The position numbers were made by a program, and so were the translations under genes. From a bacterium (lineage in GTDB: Bacteria; ARS69), in the NCBI GenBank assembly GCA_025774805.1, contig JALGZR010000032.1, positions 1-34,807 of the forward strand: a stretch of 34,807 nucleotides of DNA, in the 5' to 3' direction. The stretch's first letter is position 1. Each line of letters begins with the position of its first letter. Positions 31,108 through 34,807 of this stretch are shown here, one piece after another. The notes beneath the pieces are model-generated. The model had not been told where the DNA came from and made no database searches. It saw only the letters and a list, made by a program, of their open reading frames with translations.

Positions 31108-31344
31108 GACGGTTCCTCCCGACGGACGATTCCTCGAGGGGAGCGTCGAAAGGCTCGCATCTCCGACTATCCCCGCGGCGGGGCGAATCGGCAACACTCC
31201 CGGAACCGATCGAACGAGATTCGACCCGCGCCCGGATTTGACGGCTTCTTTACCCCTCGCGGGAGGGTCGGAGTAGCCGGCTCCGGACCGCCGGGCCTTG
31301 GACCTGAGGACCCCACTGGTCGAACTCAGCTCGAAGGAGGAGTG

Positions 31345-31908
31345 ATGTTTCCGAGAGAGGACTGGGAACGGGGACTGAGTTGGGAGGAATACCGGCACGA
31401 CAAAATCCGCAAGAACGTCGAGGCGTTCGAGGCCGACTTCGCTTCGCCCGCCTACCGGCCGGCCGAGCGCGACGTTCTCCGGACTCTTCCCGCACTCAAA
31501 GTCGTCGCGGTGGCCGAGGACTGGTGCCCCGACGTCTATCACACGCTCGGCACCTGGGCGCGTCTCATCGAGGACCTCGCCGGATGGGAGCTGAGAGTCT
31601 TCGCCCGCGATGAGAATCCGAACGTGATGAAACGGTATCTCTGGCTCCGGGAGAAGAAACGAATCCCCGTCTACGCTTTTCACGACGAGGATCTTCGGCC
31701 CGTCGTTTGGTGGTCGGGCCGAGGAGCCGCCGCCCAGAAAGCGGTCGACGAGATCCTTCGCGGAAGAACGCACGCCGAGGCGGGGGAGGCGGAGAAATCG
31801 GCGCTGCGCGAGGTGTTCGACCGGCGGTACCGCGACGAGTTCCGCCGGTCAAATTTCCTCGAGATCTTCGGGGTGCTGGCCGGGGTCTTCCACGGGCCTC
31901 TCGAGTGA
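31345..31908 (+). CDS. Thioredoxin-fold protein with a single active-site Cys (WCPDV)
   Basis: 187 residues. ATG at 31345 is preferred to GTG 31342 because AAGGAGG (31334-31340) is then four bases away. Thioredoxin-like core: 'LKVVAVAEDWCPDVYHTLGTWARL' (51-74), 'WELRVFARDENPNV', cis-proline in 'KKRIPVYAFHDED' (P108), then a C-terminal helical extension 'REVFDRRYRDEFRRSNFLEIFGVLAG'. It matches the bacterial family with E-D-W-C-x-D-C, but the resolving Cys is Val64, so the usual disulfide cannot form. It could be a monothiol or non-redox protein. Cytosolic. Its stop is 14 bases from that of the convergent MscS gene. Confidence 0.8.
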   Translation: MFPREDWERGLSWEEYRHDKIRKNVEAFEADFASPAYRPAERDVLRTLPALKVVAVAEDWCPDVYHTLGTWARLIEDLAGWELRVFARDENPNVMKRYLWLREKKRIPVYAFHDEDLRPVVWWSGRGAAAQKAVDEILRGRTHAEAGEAEKSALREVFDRRYRDEFRRSNFLEIFGVLAGVFHGPLE

Positions 31909-31922
31909 ACTCGTGGCCCGGG

Positions 31923-33062
31923 TCAAGGCCCGGTACCGCTGATCGTCGTCGAGGGGGAGCCCTGATCCGGCTCGGACTCGGGAGAGCGGTCCGGCCTCTC
32001 GACATAAACGGTCCGGGTCGGAAAGGCGAACTCGATTCCCTCCCGCTCGAACGCCTCGTGGATGCCGAGGTTGATCACCTGCTGGATGTCCATGTAGGCG
32101 GTGTAGTCGGGGACCTTGACGTAGTAGACGGACTCGAAGAGGAGCGCGGAGTCCCCGTACTCCTTGAAGTGGGATCGATCGAAGCGGGCGTTCTCCTGGC
32201 CCTCGATGAGGCTCCGGATGATCTCGGGGATCCTCTTCAGCTTTTCGCGGGGCGTCCCGTACGTCACTCCCAGTCCGAACACGACCCGCCGTTCGTACAT
32301 CCGCCCGTAGTTCCGTATCCGGCTCTTCAGGAGGTCGTTGTTCGAGAACACGAGCTGCTCGCCGGAGAGGCTTCGGACGCGGGTGGTCTTCAGACCCACG
32401 TGCTCGACGGACCCTAGGTAGTCGCCGACGACCACGAAGTCCCCGATGACGAAGGGCTTGTCGAGTACGATCGAGAGAGACGCCAGGAGATCGCCGAGGA
32501 TGTTCTGAACCGCCAGCGCGACCGCGATCCCTCCGACCCCGAGACCGGCAACCAGCGTCGTGATCTCCACGCCGAGGTTGTCGAGGGCGAGAAGTACGAC
32601 CACCGACCAGAGAACGAGCTTCGCGATGAACCCGATCGCAGTCACCGTCGTGACGGCGCTCGCGTCCGTTCCGGCCCGCTGGCGGCGGAAGGAGTCCAGC
32701 CACAGGCTGACGCCGGTCGACGCCCAGACACCCACCTGCCACAGGAGGCCGAACACGAAGACCACCCGGACGACGCTCTGCGCCCGGCCCGCGGGGAACA
32801 GGTACGCGGAGGCGGTGTACACCGCCGCGACGACGAGAAAGAGCGACCGCGTCCGTCCGAGAGCGCCGACGAGGATGTCGTCCCACTCGGTCTTCGTGTG
32901 TCGGGCCAGGGCGACGAAACGGCCCCGCACGATCGCCTGGAGCAGGCGCAGCACGACGAAGACCGCCACGGCCAGGGCGAGTCCCCCCAGCCAGCGGCGG
33001 ATCGTCAGTCCGAGCAGTTCGAGTTCGAGGAACTCCATCATGGGGGCGGAGTATAGGGCCAT
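31923..33062 (-). CDS. MscS-family mechanosensitive ion channel
   Basis: 379 residues from the ATG at 33062 (weak ribosome site; ATG 33041 or 33038 are alternatives). Five hydrophobic helices lie in residues 20-190. The pore helix 'LVAGLGVGGIAVALAVQNILGDLLASLSIVLDKPFVIGDFVVV' (parts, about 175-220) with its Gly/Ala pattern and the following beta domain ('VEHVGLKTTRVRSLSGEQLVFSNN') are diagnostic of MscS; 'RRVVFGLGVTYGTPREKLKRI' and 'FAFPTRTVYVER' complete the cytoplasmic vestibule. It opens under hypo-osmotic stress to release solutes through the inner membrane. Length is that of small-conductance relatives with two extra N-terminal helices. Confidence 0.95.
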   Translation of the reverse strand: MALYSAPMMEFLELELLGLTIRRWLGGLALAVAVFVVLRLLQAIVRGRFVALARHTKTEWDDILVGALGRTRSLFLVVAAVYTASAYLFPAGRAQSVVRVVFVFGLLWQVGVWASTGVSLWLDSFRRQRAGTDASAVTTVTAIGFIAKLVLWSVVVLLALDNLGVEITTLVAGLGVGGIAVALAVQNILGDLLASLSIVLDKPFVIGDFVVVGDYLGSVEHVGLKTTRVRSLSGEQLVFSNNDLLKSRIRNYGRMYERRVVFGLGVTYGTPREKLKRIPEIIRSLIEGQENARFDRSHFKEYGDSALLFESVYYVKVPDYTAYMDIQQVINLGIHEAFEREGIEFAFPTRTVYVERPDRSPESEPDQGSPSTTISGTGP

Positions 33063-33201
33063 CCGACGGGAGTGACCAATCCCGAATCGTCCGTTCCAAG
33101 AGTCGACCCGTCCGGAGCCTCGCGGTCCGAGCCCCTCCCGTTCGCCTCGGTCCCGCCCGAACCACGCGGACCGACGCCCCTGTGCCGGGGACCCGCCGCC
33201 C

Positions 33202-34807
33202 CTACCGGAGCAGAACCGTCTTCCTCGTCACGACGCGATCGTCCGCCTCGATGCGGAGGAAGTAGACTCCGCTCGGCAGACCTTCCGCCCGCCAGGTCGT
33301 GAAATGAGGCCCGGATTCCCGGATCGCGTTGACGAGGGTCGCGACTCTTCGCCCCGACAGATCGAACACCTCGAGTCTCACGGGGCCCTCGACCGGGAGG
33401 GAGAAGTCGATTCGGGTGACCCGATCGAACGGGTTGGGTTGAATCGGACCCACGATCAGCCGGGCCGGCACGTCCGGCTCACCCGAGGCGATCGCCGTCG
33501 GGCCCAGGACGACCGTCTCGCCCTCGTAGGGCAGATAGTTCTGTCGGCACGCGGTGACCAGGAGCGTGCCGGCCGACGCCGCCGTGAAACCGAACGTCAC
33601 GCTTCCCCCCGACGTCTCGGCGACGTCGTAGATGTCGCCCTCCTTCCAGAGGCAGACCCGGACACCGTCCAGGGGCCCGCTCCCGTCGGACACCGCGACC
33701 GGAAAACTCACCGCCTCTCCCGCCCGGACCGTTGCGTCGTGGGTGACGGCGAGGCTCTGCGGATCGTCGGTCCAGAGAGACAGACCGGGATCGCCGAGAA
33801 GAGTCAGCTGGGTGAAGCAGTACTGGTGCAGGTTGTACGGGTCCTCGGGCTCATAGACGTCGTTCTTCAGGTGGGAGAAACACTCCCCGAGATGAACCGT
33901 TCCGAAGTCGAAGAGTTCACGGTAGAAGTAACGGTCCTGGCGAATGGAGTACTTGTCGCGATCCGGTGGCGCACCTCCCCACCCGTAACACGTGTTGCCG
34001 ATGAACGCGACGCATCCGCCGGCCGAATTGCGGACGAGAGCTTCCCCGATGCACAGCGGGTAGGAGAAATCCGCCGGATAACATCCCGTGGCGAGCATGA
34101 TGCTCTGACGACTCCCGTTCGTCAGTGCGGTCACGTCGGCAATGTCGAGGACGTCGCCGTGGCAGGTCGAACCGGCACCGAGTACCGTGATGTTGCAGTG
34201 CTCGTTGAGGTTCACAAGGTGGTGGCCCTGGTTGAAATAGCCGATGAAGTCCGCCTTGTGGGGTCCCGGTTCGCTGTCGTACTCGGTGTTCAGGACCCAA
34301 TGAGGAGGAACGTGCTGACTCCGGACGTCCTCTTTGCAGAGCTCGCCGTACTGATCGCCGGCCGAGTCGATGTCGAACCCGAGGAAGACCGCGCTCGCCG
34401 CGTAGTCGGCGAGCGGGGGAGCCATCTCATAGGTGAATACCTTGTCGAGGGCCGCGGCGATCGCGGGGGGGCCATCCACGGACATCCGTCCGACGTGAAC
34501 CTCGCAGATCCAGTCCTCGTCGTAGTCCGCGTAGTACGTATCGTTCGGGATGTCGTCGGTCCAGTACCCGGGGACGGTGATCGTCCGGATGTGCGCCGGG
34601 ATGTCGTTCGAGTCTCCCCCGAGCAGGAAGTAGGTCGCCCCCCACGTGGCGTGGGCATCCATGACGAAGGCGCGGATCTTCTCGACCACCGTACCGGTGT
34701 AGCCTCCCTCGTTGACGATCCAGCCCTTGGGAACCACGGTCGCGGGACGCCCGGTTCTCGTTCGCCAGTCGGCGAGCGGCTGAAAGGAGTCCGTCCAGGC
34801 GTGGCGC
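33202..34807 (-). CDS. Gingipain-type C25 cysteine peptidase with type-IX-like C-terminal domain (partial)
   Basis: At least 534 residues; the 5' end lies beyond the right edge, and the frame is open through it. The peptidase region starts 'WTDSFQPLADWRTRTGRPATVV', then 'IRAFVMDAHATWGATYFLLGGDSNDIP', as in C25 enzymes. A likely catalytic His lies in LVNLNEHCN and a likely Cys in MLATGCYPADF, then 'GGCVAFIGNTCYGWGG' and 'LTLLGDPGLSLW' (the family's usual end). An Ig-like domain follows ('AVTHDATVRAGEAVSFPVAVSD'). The last 80 residues are a FlgD/type-IX-sorting domain: 'IQPNPFDRVTRIDFSLP', 'VRLEVFDLSGRRVATL', 'GLPSGVYFLRIEA', ending KTVLLR. Predicted to be a secreted or surface protease. Confidence 0.92.
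   Translation of the reverse strand, partial: RHAWTDSFQPLADWRTRTGRPATVVPKGWIVNEGGYTGTVVEKIRAFVMDAHATWGATYFLLGGDSNDIPAHIRTITVPGYWTDDIPNDTYYADYDEDWICEVHVGRMSVDGPPAIAAALDKVFTYEMAPPLADYAASAVFLGFDIDSAGDQYGELCKEDVRSQHVPPHWVLNTEYDSEPGPHKADFIGYFNQGHHLVNLNEHCNITVLGAGSTCHGDVLDIADVTALTNGSRQSIMLATGCYPADFSYPLCIGEALVRNSAGGCVAFIGNTCYGWGGAPPDRDKYSIRQDRYFYRELFDFGTVHLGECFSHLKNDVYEPEDPYNLHQYCFTQLTLLGDPGLSLWTDDPQSLAVTHDATVRAGEAVSFPVAVSDGSGPLDGVRVCLWKEGDIYDVAETSGGSVTFGFTAASAGTLLVTACRQNYLPYEGETVVLGPTAIASGEPDVPARLIVGPIQPNPFDRVTRIDFSLPVEGPVRLEVFDLSGRRVATLVNAIRESGPHFTTWRAEGLPSGVYFLRIEADDRVVTRKTVLLR

Noticed and set aside
1-34807. tRNA, rRNA, CRISPR array, integrase or phage genes
   Set aside because: Looked for by eye on both strands; no convincing T-loop/acceptor pairs, no regularly spaced direct repeats other than the coding propeller and TPR repeats, and no recombinase or capsid-like protein.

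Overview
GC-rich bacterial DNA (estimated by eye as well above 60% G+C) with short intergenic gaps and Shine-Dalgarno-led genes. The mix of secreted proteins points to the FCB superphylum, most likely a Candidatus Eisenbacteria-like or related uncultured lineage. The clues are FlgD/type-IX-secretion-like C-terminal domains with the 'PNPF' signature, a gingipain-type C25 peptidase, and S9, M56/BlaI and kinase-TPR proteins. That placement is inference; no rRNA or marker gene is in the window. I saw no tRNA, rRNA or CRISPR array.

Layout. 1-4180: secreted BNR-like propeller protein and S9 peptidase (both minus). 4353-7566: DUF418 membrane protein, then a BlaI-type repressor and an M56 peptidase fused to a SnoaL-like domain, behind a promoter that overlaps a perfect palindrome. 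7667-9533: outer-membrane-type protein and a lipoprotein whose 5' end carries a MITE-like inverted-repeat element. 10147-13279: secreted protein, one-domain asparaginase, cold-shock protein, small basic protein, then a second, shorter copy of the element. 13409-16539: a signalling/transport cluster (histidine kinase, CBS protein, response regulator, DASS/SLC13 transporter, second response regulator) in which the kinase, CBS and transporter genes are all broken. 16724-20634: small membrane proteins, a secreted protein, a tautomerase, a lipocalin-like protein and an esterase. 20665-26409: Ser/Thr kinase with TPR repeats, an Ig-like membrane protein, a lipoprotein and a truncated second kinase. 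26425-34807: PKD protein, RCC1-like propeller, Lrp-like tandem-domain protein, lipoprotein, thioredoxin-like protein, MscS channel and a C25 peptidase running off the right edge.

Main observation. Four otherwise unrelated secreted proteins (10147-10779 minus, 17361-17921 plus, 26425-27477 minus, 28101-29054 plus) end in the same 14-residue signature, V-E-x3-W-G-x-[IL]-K-x2-Y-R, with identical spacing, at or within two residues of the C-terminus and encoded with different codons. Two other secreted proteins (111-1658 and 33202-34807, both minus) instead carry FlgD/type-IX-like C-terminal domains. This suggests a second, short C-terminal sorting or anchoring signal in this organism. I know of no named family for it. 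No candidate processing or export machinery is encoded in the window.
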